From: CAJBVG01 sp044337515
Lineage (GTDB): Bacteria; Bacteroidota; Bacteroidia; Sphingobacteriales; Sphingobacteriaceae
Reading direction: 5' to 3'
NCBI GenBank assembly: GCA_044337515.1
Contig: JBIINK010000024.1
Span: 1-32,991 of the forward strand
DNA: 32,991 nucleotides
In this document: positions 13,939 through 22,144 of the stretch, in pieces
How positions within the stretch are numbered: position 1 is the first letter of the stretch
How the letters are laid out: every line of letters starts with the position of its first letter
Notes under the pieces: generated by a model
Database searches by the model: none
Seen by the model: only the letters and a program-made list of their open reading frames with translations
Told to the model about the DNA's origin: nothing
Made by a program: the position numbers and the translations under genes

Positions 13939-13965
13939 AGCCAGTCGTTACGATTGGCTTTTTTT
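13939..13965 (+). terminator. Intrinsic terminator after the small genes
   Basis: AGCCAGTCG (13939-13947) pairs with CGATTGGCT (13951-13959) with one G-U pair and a TTA loop, followed by a run of seven T. It separates the small genes from the mraZ promoter region. Confidence 0.85.
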
Positions 13966-14045
13966 ATGCCCTAAGGTTTCCTTAAACACTCTTTTTTCAA
14001 ATAAATGCGAAAATATACACGCTATAGGCATGTTGATAACTTTTT

Positions 14046-14070
14046 GTGGTAGAAAGTGGTAAAAAGTGGT
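14046..14070 (+). promoter_or_regulatory. Three GTGGT direct repeats, candidate MraZ operator
   Basis: GTGGT occurs at 14046, 14056 and 14066, an exact 10-bp period, in the pattern GTGGTAGAAA-GTGGTAAAAA-GTGGTAAGAT. MraZ proteins of other phyla autoregulate by binding short G-rich direct repeats at about one helical turn upstream of mraZ. The array ends 44 bp before the mraZ start. A TAATTTTA (14080-14087), one base off TAnnTTTG, follows and may be the -7 element. Confidence 0.65.
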
Positions 14071-14114
14071 AAGATTTGATAATTTTACACTAGAAAAAGA
14101 AGCCAAAAGTAGAA

Positions 14115-14579
14115 ATGACACAGTTTTTAGGAGAATTTGAATGTAAGCTAGATCCCAAAGGAAGGGTAATGCTTCCTGCTGGATTGAAGAAGCAGCTTTC
14201 ACCCGAAGCTCAAGATCGTTTCGTGATTAATCGCGGCTTCGAGAAGTGTTTAGTTATGTATCCTTTAAACGAATGGAAAGTCATAAGTGAAGAGGTAAAT
14301 GGATTAAACCTTTATTCTAAAAAGAACAGAGAATTCGCTCGTTATTTTTTCCGTGGTGCTTCCGAATTATCGTTAGATGCTACAAGTCGTTTATTACTTC
14401 CAAAATCTTTATTGGAATATGCTTCAATAGAAAAAGATGTAGTGCTATTCGCATACTCTAATCGAATTGAAGTTTGGTCGAAAGCAAACTACGATACTAT
14501 GTTAGGCGACGAGCCTGAAGACTTTGCAAGTTTAGCAGAGGAAGTAATGGCAAAAAATAAATCTAACGCGAATGACTAG
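14115..14579 (+). CDS. mraZ: Transcriptional regulator MraZ
   Basis: First gene of the dcw cluster; MraZ binds DNA upstream of its own gene and tunes cluster expression. The 154-residue protein holds two tandem SpoVT/AbrB half-domains, each with the family's turn: CKLDPKGRVMLPAGL (about 10-24) and LSLDATSRLLLPKSL. Family members form ring-shaped oligomers. The ATG fits the conserved FLGEFECKLDPKGR start. It overlaps rsmH by eight bases. The three GTGGT repeats upstream are its likely binding site. Confidence 0.96.
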   Translation: MTQFLGEFECKLDPKGRVMLPAGLKKQLSPEAQDRFVINRGFEKCLVMYPLNEWKVISEEVNGLNLYSKKNREFARYFFRGASELSLDATSRLLLPKSLLEYASIEKDVVLFAYSNRIEVWSKANYDTMLGDEPEDFASLAEEVMAKNKSNAND

Positions 14580-15480
14580 CTATCATCAACCGGTGATGCT
14601 TAACGAATGTTTAGAAGGCTTAAACATTCAGAAAAATGGAATTTATGTAGACGTCACCTTTGGTGGAGGTGGACATTCAAATGCAATATTAGAACAACTC
14701 GGACCGGAAGGGAAGTTAATTGGCTTTGATCAAGATCCAGATGCTCGAAAAAATATTCCTAATGATGATCGTTTTATTTTTTTAGATCAGAATTTTCAAT
14801 TTCTAAAAAATCAGTTAAGGTTTTTAGGAATTCAAAAAGTAGATGGAATACTAGCCGACTTAGGCGTTTCATCGCATCAGTTTGATGCAGCTGATAGAGG
14901 ATTCTCTATTCGCTTTGATGCAACACTTGATATGCGCATGGATCAATCGAGAGAAAAAGATGCGAAGTATATACTAAACCATTATGCTGAAGAAGATTTG
15001 CATAAAATTTTCGGAATGTATGGTGAAGTGCATAATGCTAGAAGTTTAGCAGCATTAATTTCTAAAGCAAGAGGAATTCAACCTATCGAAACTGTAACAA
15101 GCTTCAAAGAGCTTATTCGTCCGATGGTAAAGCGTGGTAAAGAGAATCAATATTATGCTCAAGTATTTCAAGCCTTGCGTATAGAAGTGAACGAAGAACT
15201 TGAAGTATTAAAAGATTTTTTAGTACAAAGTGCAGAAGTTCTTAAACCAGGAGGAAGATTAGTTGTAATGTCATATCATTCTTTAGAAGATAGACTTGTG
15301 AAAAATTTTATACAAAAAGGAAAATTCTCTGGTGAAGTAGAAAAAGATCTTTACGGTAATTCATTCACGCCATTAAAAGCGATCACTCGTAAAACTGTAG
15401 TAGCTACAGAAGAAGAAGTTAAAATTAATAATAGAGCACGTAGTGCTAAACTTAGAATAGCAGAAAAAGTAGATGAATAA
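14572..15480 (+). CDS. rsmH: 16S rRNA (cytosine-1402-N4)-methyltransferase
   Basis: Methylates N4 of C1402 in the decoding centre of 16S rRNA using S-adenosylmethionine; also called MraW. The 302-residue protein has the N-terminal YHQPVMLNE and the SAM loop VDVTFGGGGHS. Further family blocks are DGILADLGVSSHQFD, ADRGFSIRFDATLDMRMD and the C-terminal PGGRLVVMSYHSLEDRLVK. Its start overlaps mraZ by eight bases and its end overlaps ftsL by eight bases, indicating translational coupling. It is the second gene of the dcw cluster in nearly all bacteria. Confidence 0.97.
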   Translation: MTSYHQPVMLNECLEGLNIQKNGIYVDVTFGGGGHSNAILEQLGPEGKLIGFDQDPDARKNIPNDDRFIFLDQNFQFLKNQLRFLGIQKVDGILADLGVSSHQFDAADRGFSIRFDATLDMRMDQSREKDAKYILNHYAEEDLHKIFGMYGEVHNARSLAALISKARGIQPIETVTSFKELIRPMVKRGKENQYYAQVFQALRIEVNEELEVLKDFLVQSAEVLKPGGRLVVMSYHSLEDRLVKNFIQKGKFSGEVEKDLYGNSFTPLKAITRKTVVATEEEVKINNRARSAKLRIAEKVDE

Positions 15481-15874
15481 GTTTAAAGATAATGTTGATG
15501 TAGAAAGCATCCCTGAAATAACGACTCCTGTGGAGAACGTTGTGGAGGAGAAGCCTGAAGCACCTGCAAAACCAACAGCCCTAGGAATTTGGATTGCTCA
15601 AAACTTATCTAGAGAGTCGGCAGTAAATTTAATGCCTTTTTTGTTTTTCTTAACAGTATTAGGCATGCTTTACATCGCAAACAAACATTACTCTGAAAAA
15701 AATATTCGTCAGATCGAAAAAATAAACAAGGAATTAAAAGAATTAAAGTGGGAACACTTAACTGCAAAATCTGAACTCGTTTCAAAAAGTAAGCAAAGTG
15801 AAGTGGCAAAAATGACAAAGTTATTCGGATTGAATGAAGCAGTAGTACCACCAATTAAAATAGCAGTGAAATAA
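15473..15874 (+). CDS. ftsL: FtsL-like cell division protein
   Basis: A 133-residue single-span membrane protein in the position of FtsL. The N-terminal cytoplasmic part (1-50) is acidic and proline-rich (EEKPEAPAKPT). One membrane span covers about 52-69 (LMPFLFFLTVLGMLYIA), and the periplasmic part (75-115) is charged and predicted coiled coil (RQIEKINKELKELKWEHLTAKSEL). FtsL sequences are poorly conserved, so the call rests on topology, coiled coil and position between rsmH and ftsI. It overlaps rsmH by eight bases and ends one base before ftsI. Confidence 0.85.
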   Translation: MNKFKDNVDVESIPEITTPVENVVEEKPEAPAKPTALGIWIAQNLSRESAVNLMPFLFFLTVLGMLYIANKHYSEKNIRQIEKINKELKELKWEHLTAKSELVSKSKQSEVAKMTKLFGLNEAVVPPIKIAVK

Positions 15875-15875
15875 A

Positions 15876-17981
15876 ATGGGAATTCGTAAAGACATCATTC
15901 TTCGTGTATACTTTACATTTCTGCTACTAGCCTTAGTAGCTATTGCAATTTTTTCACGTGCAATTCAAATTCAATTTATACAAGGTGAGCAATGGAAGAG
16001 AATGAGCGATAGCTTAACCACAGATTATATTGATGTGGAAGCGGGTCGTGGAAATATCTATTCTTCTGATGGAAGTTTATTGGCAACCTCATTGCCTGAA
16101 TATGAGTTGCGCATGGACCTCATGACAGAGACCTTAACCAAAGAAATTTTTAATGACAATGTTGATTCATTGGCAATATGTTTAGCAAATTTATTTAAAG
16201 ATAAAACGGCTAATGAATATGAGCATCGCTTAGTTCAAGCTCGTAAAAACAAGGAGCGTTATTTTTTAATTAAACGTGTAGTAAACTATCCTCAATTAAA
16301 AGCAGTAAAACAATTCCCGATTTTTAAAATGGGGAAAAATAAAGGTGGCTTATTAGTTATTCAAAAAGATAAACGCATACAACCCTTTAAGCAATTAGCT
16401 TCTAGAACCATTGGTTATAAAGTTAATGGTGTTCAGCCCGTAGGTTTAGAAGGAGCATTTGATACTGACTTAGGTGGAACAACTGGTAAACGTTTAGTGC
16501 AAAGAATTTCAGGTGGTATTTGGATGCCAATTAATGAAGAGGATGAAATTGCTCCGAAAGATGGTTATGATATTTATACAACTATTGATGTAAATATTCA
16601 AGACGTTGCACAAAATGCATTGAACGAACAATTGGTAAAACACAATGCGGATCATGGTTGTGTGATTCTGATGGAAGTAGCCACTGGCGAAATTAAAGCT
16701 ATTGCAAACCTCACCAGAATTGAAGAAGGCGTTTATCAAGAGAAATATAATTATGCTATTGGTGAAGCAATGGAACCTGGTTCCACGTTCAAGTTAGCAA
16801 CATACATGGCTGCTTTAGAGGATGGTATTTTCAAACCATCAGATACTGTAGATACGGATGGTGGTAAATTTAGATTATACAGTTCTACTTTAAGTGATTC
16901 TCACGAAGGTGGCTACGGTAGAATTCCAATGTTAAAAGCTTTTGAGCTTTCATCGAACGTGGCGATAGCGAAGAAAATACATTTTGGGTACAAGGCAAAT
17001 CCTGAGAAATTCACTGATCATTTAAAAGCATTTGGTATAGGCGAACCTATTGGATTGCAAATACCAGGAACTCCTAAGCCTAGAGTTAAAGACCCAAGCT
17101 CATCTGATTGGAGTGGTTTGAGTTTATCTCGTTTAGCAATTGGTTATGAAATTAGCATGACCCCTTTGCAAACATTGCTTTTGTATAATGCAGTAGCGAA
17201 TAAAGGAAAATTTATTTCACCAATTATTGTAAAAGAGAAAAGAAGTTTAGGTGAAGTTGTAGAAACCTATACTACTAAAGTTATTCGCAAAAAGATTTGC
17301 TCTGATGAAACATTAGCCATGCTTCGCATGATGATGGAAGGAGTGGTAAAACAAGGTACCGCGAAAAACTTAAGTACCACTGTTTATCCTATTGCAGGGA
17401 AAACAGGTACGGCACAAGTCGCACAAGGTAAATCAGGATATAAAAATGGAAAGAAAACATATCAAGCTTCGTTCTGTGGATATTTCCCTGCTGATAATCC
17501 TAAATACTCAATGATTGTTGTAGTGATAGACCCATCGCATGCTGGATATTATGGAAACGTAGTGGCTGGTCCGGTGTTTAAAAACATTGCAGATAAAGTG
17601 TATTCAACACGTTTAGATATGCACAAAGATATTGCAGTGATTTATGCTCAACAACCCAATGATGTTCCTGTCTCTAAATCAGGTGTGAAAAACAAAACGA
17701 TTGATGCGTATGATAAACTTGGTGTAAAAGCGATTATACCAAATGATGCGGAATGGGTAGAAGTAAGTAAAGAAAATAAAACATTAGCTTTTCAAACTAA
17801 AGAAACTGCAGAAGGAATTGTTCCAAACGTAATGGGAATGGGCCTTGTAGACGCTGTTTATTTATTAGAAAATGCAGGATTAAAAACTCGTGCTGTAGGA
17901 AGTGGTAAAGTAGTACAACAATCATTGGCATCAGGTCAAGCCATTCGTAAAGGAGCAAGTATTTTATTAGAATTAAAATAG
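15876..17981 (+). CDS. ftsI: Septal peptidoglycan transpeptidase FtsI (PBP with PASTA domain)
   Basis: Class B penicillin-binding protein that crosslinks septal peptidoglycan in partnership with FtsW. The 701-residue protein has a membrane anchor at about 9-27, a non-catalytic dimerisation domain, and the transpeptidase domain with Ser303-Thr-Phe-Lys306 (EPGSTFK), Ser359-x-Asn361 (SSN) and Lys509-Thr-Gly511 (KTGTAQ). The last 60 residues (GIVPNVMGMGLVDAVYLLEN onward) are one PASTA domain. This places it with the Spo-VD/PBP2X-like division enzymes common in Bacteroidota. Its TAG stop shares one base with the GTG start of murE. Confidence 0.96.
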   Translation: MGIRKDIILRVYFTFLLLALVAIAIFSRAIQIQFIQGEQWKRMSDSLTTDYIDVEAGRGNIYSSDGSLLATSLPEYELRMDLMTETLTKEIFNDNVDSLAICLANLFKDKTANEYEHRLVQARKNKERYFLIKRVVNYPQLKAVKQFPIFKMGKNKGGLLVIQKDKRIQPFKQLASRTIGYKVNGVQPVGLEGAFDTDLGGTTGKRLVQRISGGIWMPINEEDEIAPKDGYDIYTTIDVNIQDVAQNALNEQLVKHNADHGCVILMEVATGEIKAIANLTRIEEGVYQEKYNYAIGEAMEPGSTFKLATYMAALEDGIFKPSDTVDTDGGKFRLYSSTLSDSHEGGYGRIPMLKAFELSSNVAIAKKIHFGYKANPEKFTDHLKAFGIGEPIGLQIPGTPKPRVKDPSSSDWSGLSLSRLAIGYEISMTPLQTLLLYNAVANKGKFISPIIVKEKRSLGEVVETYTTKVIRKKICSDETLAMLRMMMEGVVKQGTAKNLSTTVYPIAGKTGTAQVAQGKSGYKNGKKTYQASFCGYFPADNPKYSMIVVVIDPSHAGYYGNVVAGPVFKNIADKVYSTRLDMHKDIAVIYAQQPNDVPVSKSGVKNKTIDAYDKLGVKAIIPNDAEWVEVSKENKTLAFQTKETAEGIVPNVMGMGLVDAVYLLENAGLKTRAVGSGKVVQQSLASGQAIRKGASILLELK

Positions 17982-19456
17982 TGAAAAAGTTAATCGACAT
18001 ATTACAAGGAGTGAATATTAACACACAGGGAGAAATTGCTGATGTTAATGTAAAATCCATTTGTTTCGATTCTAGAAAAGTAGAAACAGATTCAATGTTT
18101 GTGGCTACTCGCGGAACTGTTTCTGATGGACATGAGTTTATGGAGAGTGCAGCAATTAAAGGCGCGAGTGTAATTGTATGTGAAGAACTTCCAGCAAATT
18201 CTTATCCTAATGTTACTTATATACTCGTAGACAATAGTAGTAGAGCAATGGGTATCATTGCCGCGAACTTTTATAATCACCCATCTAAAAAAATAAAACT
18301 TGTAGGAATTACAGGTACCAACGGCAAAACAACTATTGCTACTTTATTATTCAAATTGTTCAGACAATTAGGCAATAATGTAGGATTAATTTCTACCGTA
18401 GAAAATAAAATTAACGACGAAATTATTCCTTCTACACATACTACTCCTGATGCTATAAGCATCAATGAGCTAATAATTAAAATGATTGAGAAGGGTTGCG
18501 ACTATTGCTTCATGGAAGTAAGTTCACATGCAACCATTCAAGAACGTATTGCAGGTTTATCATTTACAGGTGGCGTGTTTAGTAATATAACACATGATCA
18601 TTTAGATTTTCACAAAACATTCGACGAATACATTAAAGCGAAAAAATATTTCTTCGACCAATTACCTAAATCGGCATTTGCATTAACCAATGCTGATGAT
18701 AAGAGAGGGAACGTGATGTTGCAAAATACAGACGCTTATAAAAAGTCGTATGCTTTACAAACAATGGCCGACTTTAAAGGTAAAATCATAGAAAATCAAT
18801 TCTCTGGATTACTAATAAATATTGATAACCTAGAGGTTTGGTTTAAAATGATTGGCAGTTTTAATGCCTATAACATTTTAGCAGTTTATGGTACTGCAGT
18901 TTTATTAGAGCAAGATAAAATGAAAGTGCTTACCATTTTATCAGCACTTGATGGCGCCGAAGGAAGATTCGAGTACATCGTTTCTGCAAACGGAACCATT
19001 GGTGTAGTTGATTATGCTCATACTCCAGATGCGCTTAAAAATGTATTGCAAACTATTCAGAATATAAGAACAGGCAATGAAAAAATAATATCGATTGTAG
19101 GTTGTGGTGGCGATCGCGATAAAACAAAACGTCCGATTATGGCTGAAGTAGCCTGCAAGCTTAGTGATAAGGTAATTCTTACATCAGATAATCCTAGAAC
19201 TGAAGATGCAACTACTATCATTAAAGAAATGGAAGTAGGTGTGAGCATCACCAACCGTGCGAAAACATTAAGTATTGTTGATCGTAGAGAAGCTATTAAA
19301 ACAGCATGTCATTTAGCTCGAGCTGGAGATATCATCCTACTTGCAGGAAAAGGACATGAAAAATATCAGGACATCTCAGGAGTAAAATACCCATTCGATG
19401 ATAAAAAAATATTGAAAGAGCAATTTGATTTATTAGATAACACCCCCAAAAAATAA
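17981..19456 (+). CDS. murE: UDP-MurNAc-tripeptide synthetase, meso-diaminopimelate adding
   Basis: Cytosolic ligase that adds the third residue to UDP-MurNAc-L-Ala-D-Glu. The 491-residue protein has the Mur ligase P-loop TGTNGKTT (111-118), the STHTTPD and EVSSHA blocks, and the carbamylated-lysine region FHKTFDEYIKAKKYFF. The C-terminal motif DNPR (403-406) in TSDNPRTEDA marks specificity for meso-diaminopimelate rather than lysine. This agrees with the dapA fragment at the right edge. It starts with GTG overlapping the ftsI stop (TAGTG), which favours translational coupling, and ends three bases before mraY. Confidence 0.96.
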   Translation: MKKLIDILQGVNINTQGEIADVNVKSICFDSRKVETDSMFVATRGTVSDGHEFMESAAIKGASVIVCEELPANSYPNVTYILVDNSSRAMGIIAANFYNHPSKKIKLVGITGTNGKTTIATLLFKLFRQLGNNVGLISTVENKINDEIIPSTHTTPDAISINELIIKMIEKGCDYCFMEVSSHATIQERIAGLSFTGGVFSNITHDHLDFHKTFDEYIKAKKYFFDQLPKSAFALTNADDKRGNVMLQNTDAYKKSYALQTMADFKGKIIENQFSGLLINIDNLEVWFKMIGSFNAYNILAVYGTAVLLEQDKMKVLTILSALDGAEGRFEYIVSANGTIGVVDYAHTPDALKNVLQTIQNIRTGNEKIISIVGCGGDRDKTKRPIMAEVACKLSDKVILTSDNPRTEDATTIIKEMEVGVSITNRAKTLSIVDRREAIKTACHLARAGDIILLAGKGHEKYQDISGVKYPFDDKKILKEQFDLLDNTPKK

Positions 19457-19459
19457 GCT

Positions 19460-20710
19460 ATGTTATACTACTTATTTACCTACTTAGATAAACACTTTGA
19501 TTTCCCTGGAGCAGGGGTATTTCAATACATCACCTTCCGTACAACGATGGCAGTTATTGTATCGTTGTTTATTTCTTTGTTAATGGGTAAAACCTTAATT
19601 GCGTATTTACATCGTAAACAAGTAGGAGAAACTATTCGCGACTTAGGCTTAGACGGACAGAAAGAAAAACAAGGTACTCCAACGATGGGGGGCTTAATTA
19701 TTTTAGCAGCGATATTAATTCCAACCCTGTTATTTGCTAAACTAAATAATGTATACATCATCCTAATGATTGTAACTACAGTATGGATGGGAGCTATTGG
19801 TTTTATTGATGATTACATTAAAGTATTTAAGAAAAACAAAGAAGGTTTAGCTGGTCGTTTTAAAATAGTTGGTCAGGTTGGTTTGGGATTAATAGTTGGT
19901 TACACCATGTTTTTTCACCCATCAATTGTAGTTAAAGAAAAGATACCAGCAAGCGCAGCAGGGTTATCTCAATATCAAACTTTTGATGAAACGAATTCAC
20001 ATAGTAAGTTTCAAATGTCGAAAGAAATAAAGTCGACTAAAACGAATGTTCCATTTTATAAAAACAATGAATTCGATTATGCAAAATTATTAAAATTCAT
20101 TGGCGATGATTATGAGAAATATGCGTTCTGGATATTTATTCCAATTGTAATAATCATTATCACGGCAGTTTCTAATGGAGCGAATATAACAGATGGTATT
20201 GATGGATTAGCCACGGGGACCTCAGCAATTATTGGGGCTACGCTCGGTGTGTTAGCCTACGTTTCGGGTAACATGGTGTTCGCCGATTACCTAAATATAA
20301 TGTACATCCCAAATTCTGGTGAGCTTGTAATTTTTGCGGGAGCATTTATTGGAGCATGTATTGGATTTTTATGGTACAATGCTTATCCCGCGCAAGTGTT
20401 TATGGGCGATACAGGAAGTTTAGCTATTGGTGGAATCATCGCTTCTTACTCCATCATGATTCGTAAAGAACTTTTGATTCCAATTTTATGTGGAATCTTT
20501 TTAGTAGAAAATGTTTCAGTGATTTTGCAAGTAGGATATTTTAAATACACGAAGAAAAGATATGGTGAAGGTAGAAGAATATTTAAGATGTCGCCTTTGC
20601 ATCATCACTATCAAAAATCAGGATACTCTGAACCGAAAATTGTAACACGTTTTTGGATTATCGGAATTATTCTAGCGGTAATAACGATTGTAACTCTGAA
20701 ACTTCGTTAA
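19460..20710 (+). CDS. mraY: Phospho-MurNAc-pentapeptide transferase (lipid I synthesis)
   Basis: Integral membrane enzyme that links phospho-MurNAc-pentapeptide to undecaprenyl phosphate. The 416-residue protein has about ten membrane spans. Family motifs are GTPTMGG, the aspartate motif FIDDYIKVFKKNKEGL, NITDGIDGLATG, FMGDTGSLAIGG and the histidine motif MSPLHHHYQKSGYSE. It is longer than the roughly 320-360 residues of proteobacterial and firmicute MraY because of an extra hydrophilic loop (about residues 160-220), which I recall as common in Bacteroidota. The stop codon lies within the first unit of a TTAATATG tract. Confidence 0.97.
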   Translation: MLYYLFTYLDKHFDFPGAGVFQYITFRTTMAVIVSLFISLLMGKTLIAYLHRKQVGETIRDLGLDGQKEKQGTPTMGGLIILAAILIPTLLFAKLNNVYIILMIVTTVWMGAIGFIDDYIKVFKKNKEGLAGRFKIVGQVGLGLIVGYTMFFHPSIVVKEKIPASAAGLSQYQTFDETNSHSKFQMSKEIKSTKTNVPFYKNNEFDYAKLLKFIGDDYEKYAFWIFIPIVIIIITAVSNGANITDGIDGLATGTSAIIGATLGVLAYVSGNMVFADYLNIMYIPNSGELVIFAGAFIGACIGFLWYNAYPAQVFMGDTGSLAIGGIIASYSIMIRKELLIPILCGIFLVENVSVILQVGYFKYTKKRYGEGRRIFKMSPLHHHYQKSGYSEPKIVTRFWIIGIILAVITIVTLKLR

Positions 20711-20743
20711 TATGTTAATATGTTAATGTGTTAATATGTTAAT
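20707..20743. repeat. TTAATATG tandem tract after mraY
   Basis: About four to five units of TTAATATG/TTAATGTG. The first TTAA includes the mraY stop codon. It is the only such tract inside the dcw cluster and is followed by an A-rich stretch and then by a GC-rich hairpin. Confidence 0.8.
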
Positions 20744-20768
20744 AGAAATAAAAATAAATTAAAACAAT

Positions 20769-20804
20769 AGCCCCTCTCCTTTGGAGAGGGGTTGGGGTGA
20801 GGCT
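20769..20804. repeat. GC-rich hairpin element immediately before murD
   Basis: CCCCTCTCC (20771-20779) and GGAGAGGGG (20783-20791) form a perfect 9-bp stem with a TTT loop, followed by TTGGGGTGAGGCT up to the base before murD's ATG context. It contrasts sharply with the AT-rich surroundings and looks like a dispersed genomic repeat of the kind I recall in other Bacteroidota. A weaker alternative pairing exists between AGCCCCTC (20769-20776) and GAGGCT (20799-20804). Confidence 0.8.
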
Positions 20805-20805
20805 T

Positions 20806-22140
20806 ATGAAACGAATAGTAATACTTGGAGGAGGGGAGAGTGGAACGGGAGCTGCGGTGCTTGCAAAGCGTCAAGGATTCGATGTGTTCTTATCTGACGC
20901 AGGTACACTAAAAGATAGCTATCAGAAAATACTAAATGACGAAGGTGTTGCATGGGAACATGGAATGCATAGCGAAGAGAAAATATTGAATGCTACGGAA
21001 GTGATTAAAAGTCCGGGTATTCCAGAGAATGCAGCATTAGTAAAATTGCTAAGAAAACAAGGTACTCCTATCATAAGTGAAATTGAATTTGCAGCACGCT
21101 TTACTAATGCAAAACTGATTTGTATTACTGGCACAAACGGTAAAACAACGACCACACTTTTAACTTATCACTTATTAAAAAAGGCAGGTTTAAATGTTGG
21201 GTTGGCAGGGAATATCGGGCAAAGTTTTGCGTACCAAGTGGCTACCGAAAATTTCGATTTCTATGTATTAGAACTGAGTAGTTTTATGTTAGACGATATG
21301 TTTGAATTTAAAGCAGACATTGCTATACTAACTAATATTACTCCAGATCATTTAGATCGTTACGATTATAAAATTGAAACCTATGTGGACTCTAAATTTA
21401 GAGTATCGCAAAACCAAACGAAAAGTGATTACTTCATTTATTGTATAGATGATGAAGAAACGATGAATGGCTTGAAACGCCATAAAATACAAGCAAAAAT
21501 GCTTCCATTTAGTATTCAACAACATGTTGAAGAAGGAGCTTATTTAGAAGGAAATACATTTTACATTAACACACTTAATCATACATTCAACATGACTATT
21601 CAAGAACTTGCTTTACAAGGGAAACACAACTTGTACAATTCGATGGCTTCTGGTATTGCAGCTAAACTATTAGAGATTCGTAGTGAATCGATGAAAGAAA
21701 GTTTCTGCGATTTTAAAAACGTAGAACATCGTCTAGAGCACGTAGCTCGTATACAGGATATTGAATTTATTAACGATAGCAAAGCAACCAATGTGAATTC
21801 TGCTTGGTATGCATTGGAGAGTGTGACTACCCCAATTGTATGGATTGCTGGAGGAGTTGATAAAGGGAATGATTATTCTATCCTTAAAAATTTAGTAAAA
21901 GATAAAGTTCGTGCAATTGTTTGTCTAGGAACAGACAATGGTAAAATACACGAAGCGTTTGATGATTGTGTTGACATCATCGTAAATACAAACTCTGCAG
22001 CAGAAGCTGCTCAAGTTAGCTTCCATTTAGCGAAAAAAGGAGATACTGTGTTACTATCTCCAGCATGTGCAAGCTTCGATTTGTTTAAGAATTACGAAGA
22101 TAGAGGTGATCAATTTAAAGCAGCAGTAAAAGAATTGTAA
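20806..22140 (+). CDS. murD: UDP-MurNAc-L-alanine:D-glutamate ligase
   Basis: Cytosolic ligase adding D-glutamate in peptidoglycan precursor synthesis. Counted from the ATG at 20806 it has 444 residues. It has an N-terminal Rossmann-like domain (IVILGGGESGTGAAVLA), the Mur P-loop ITGTNGKTTT (107-116), LELSSFMLDD, NITPDHLDRYD and the C-terminal NDSKATN and LSPACASFDLFKNYEDRGDQF blocks. A GTG nine bases upstream would add three residues encoded by the GC-rich hairpin element, so I prefer the ATG. A GAGG lies five bases before the ATG and could serve as a ribosome binding site. ftsW begins four bases after its stop. Confidence 0.96.
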   Translation: MKRIVILGGGESGTGAAVLAKRQGFDVFLSDAGTLKDSYQKILNDEGVAWEHGMHSEEKILNATEVIKSPGIPENAALVKLLRKQGTPIISEIEFAARFTNAKLICITGTNGKTTTTLLTYHLLKKAGLNVGLAGNIGQSFAYQVATENFDFYVLELSSFMLDDMFEFKADIAILTNITPDHLDRYDYKIETYVDSKFRVSQNQTKSDYFIYCIDDEETMNGLKRHKIQAKMLPFSIQQHVEEGAYLEGNTFYINTLNHTFNMTIQELALQGKHNLYNSMASGIAAKLLEIRSESMKESFCDFKNVEHRLEHVARIQDIEFINDSKATNVNSAWYALESVTTPIVWIAGGVDKGNDYSILKNLVKDKVRAIVCLGTDNGKIHEAFDDCVDIIVNTNSAAEAAQVSFHLAKKGDTVLLSPACASFDLFKNYEDRGDQFKAAVKEL

Positions 22141-22144
22141 TATC

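Noticed and set aside
20797..20805. GTG start for murD three codons upstream
   Set aside because: The extra codons are made of the GC-rich hairpin element, and the ATG gives the normal MKRIVILGGGESG start.
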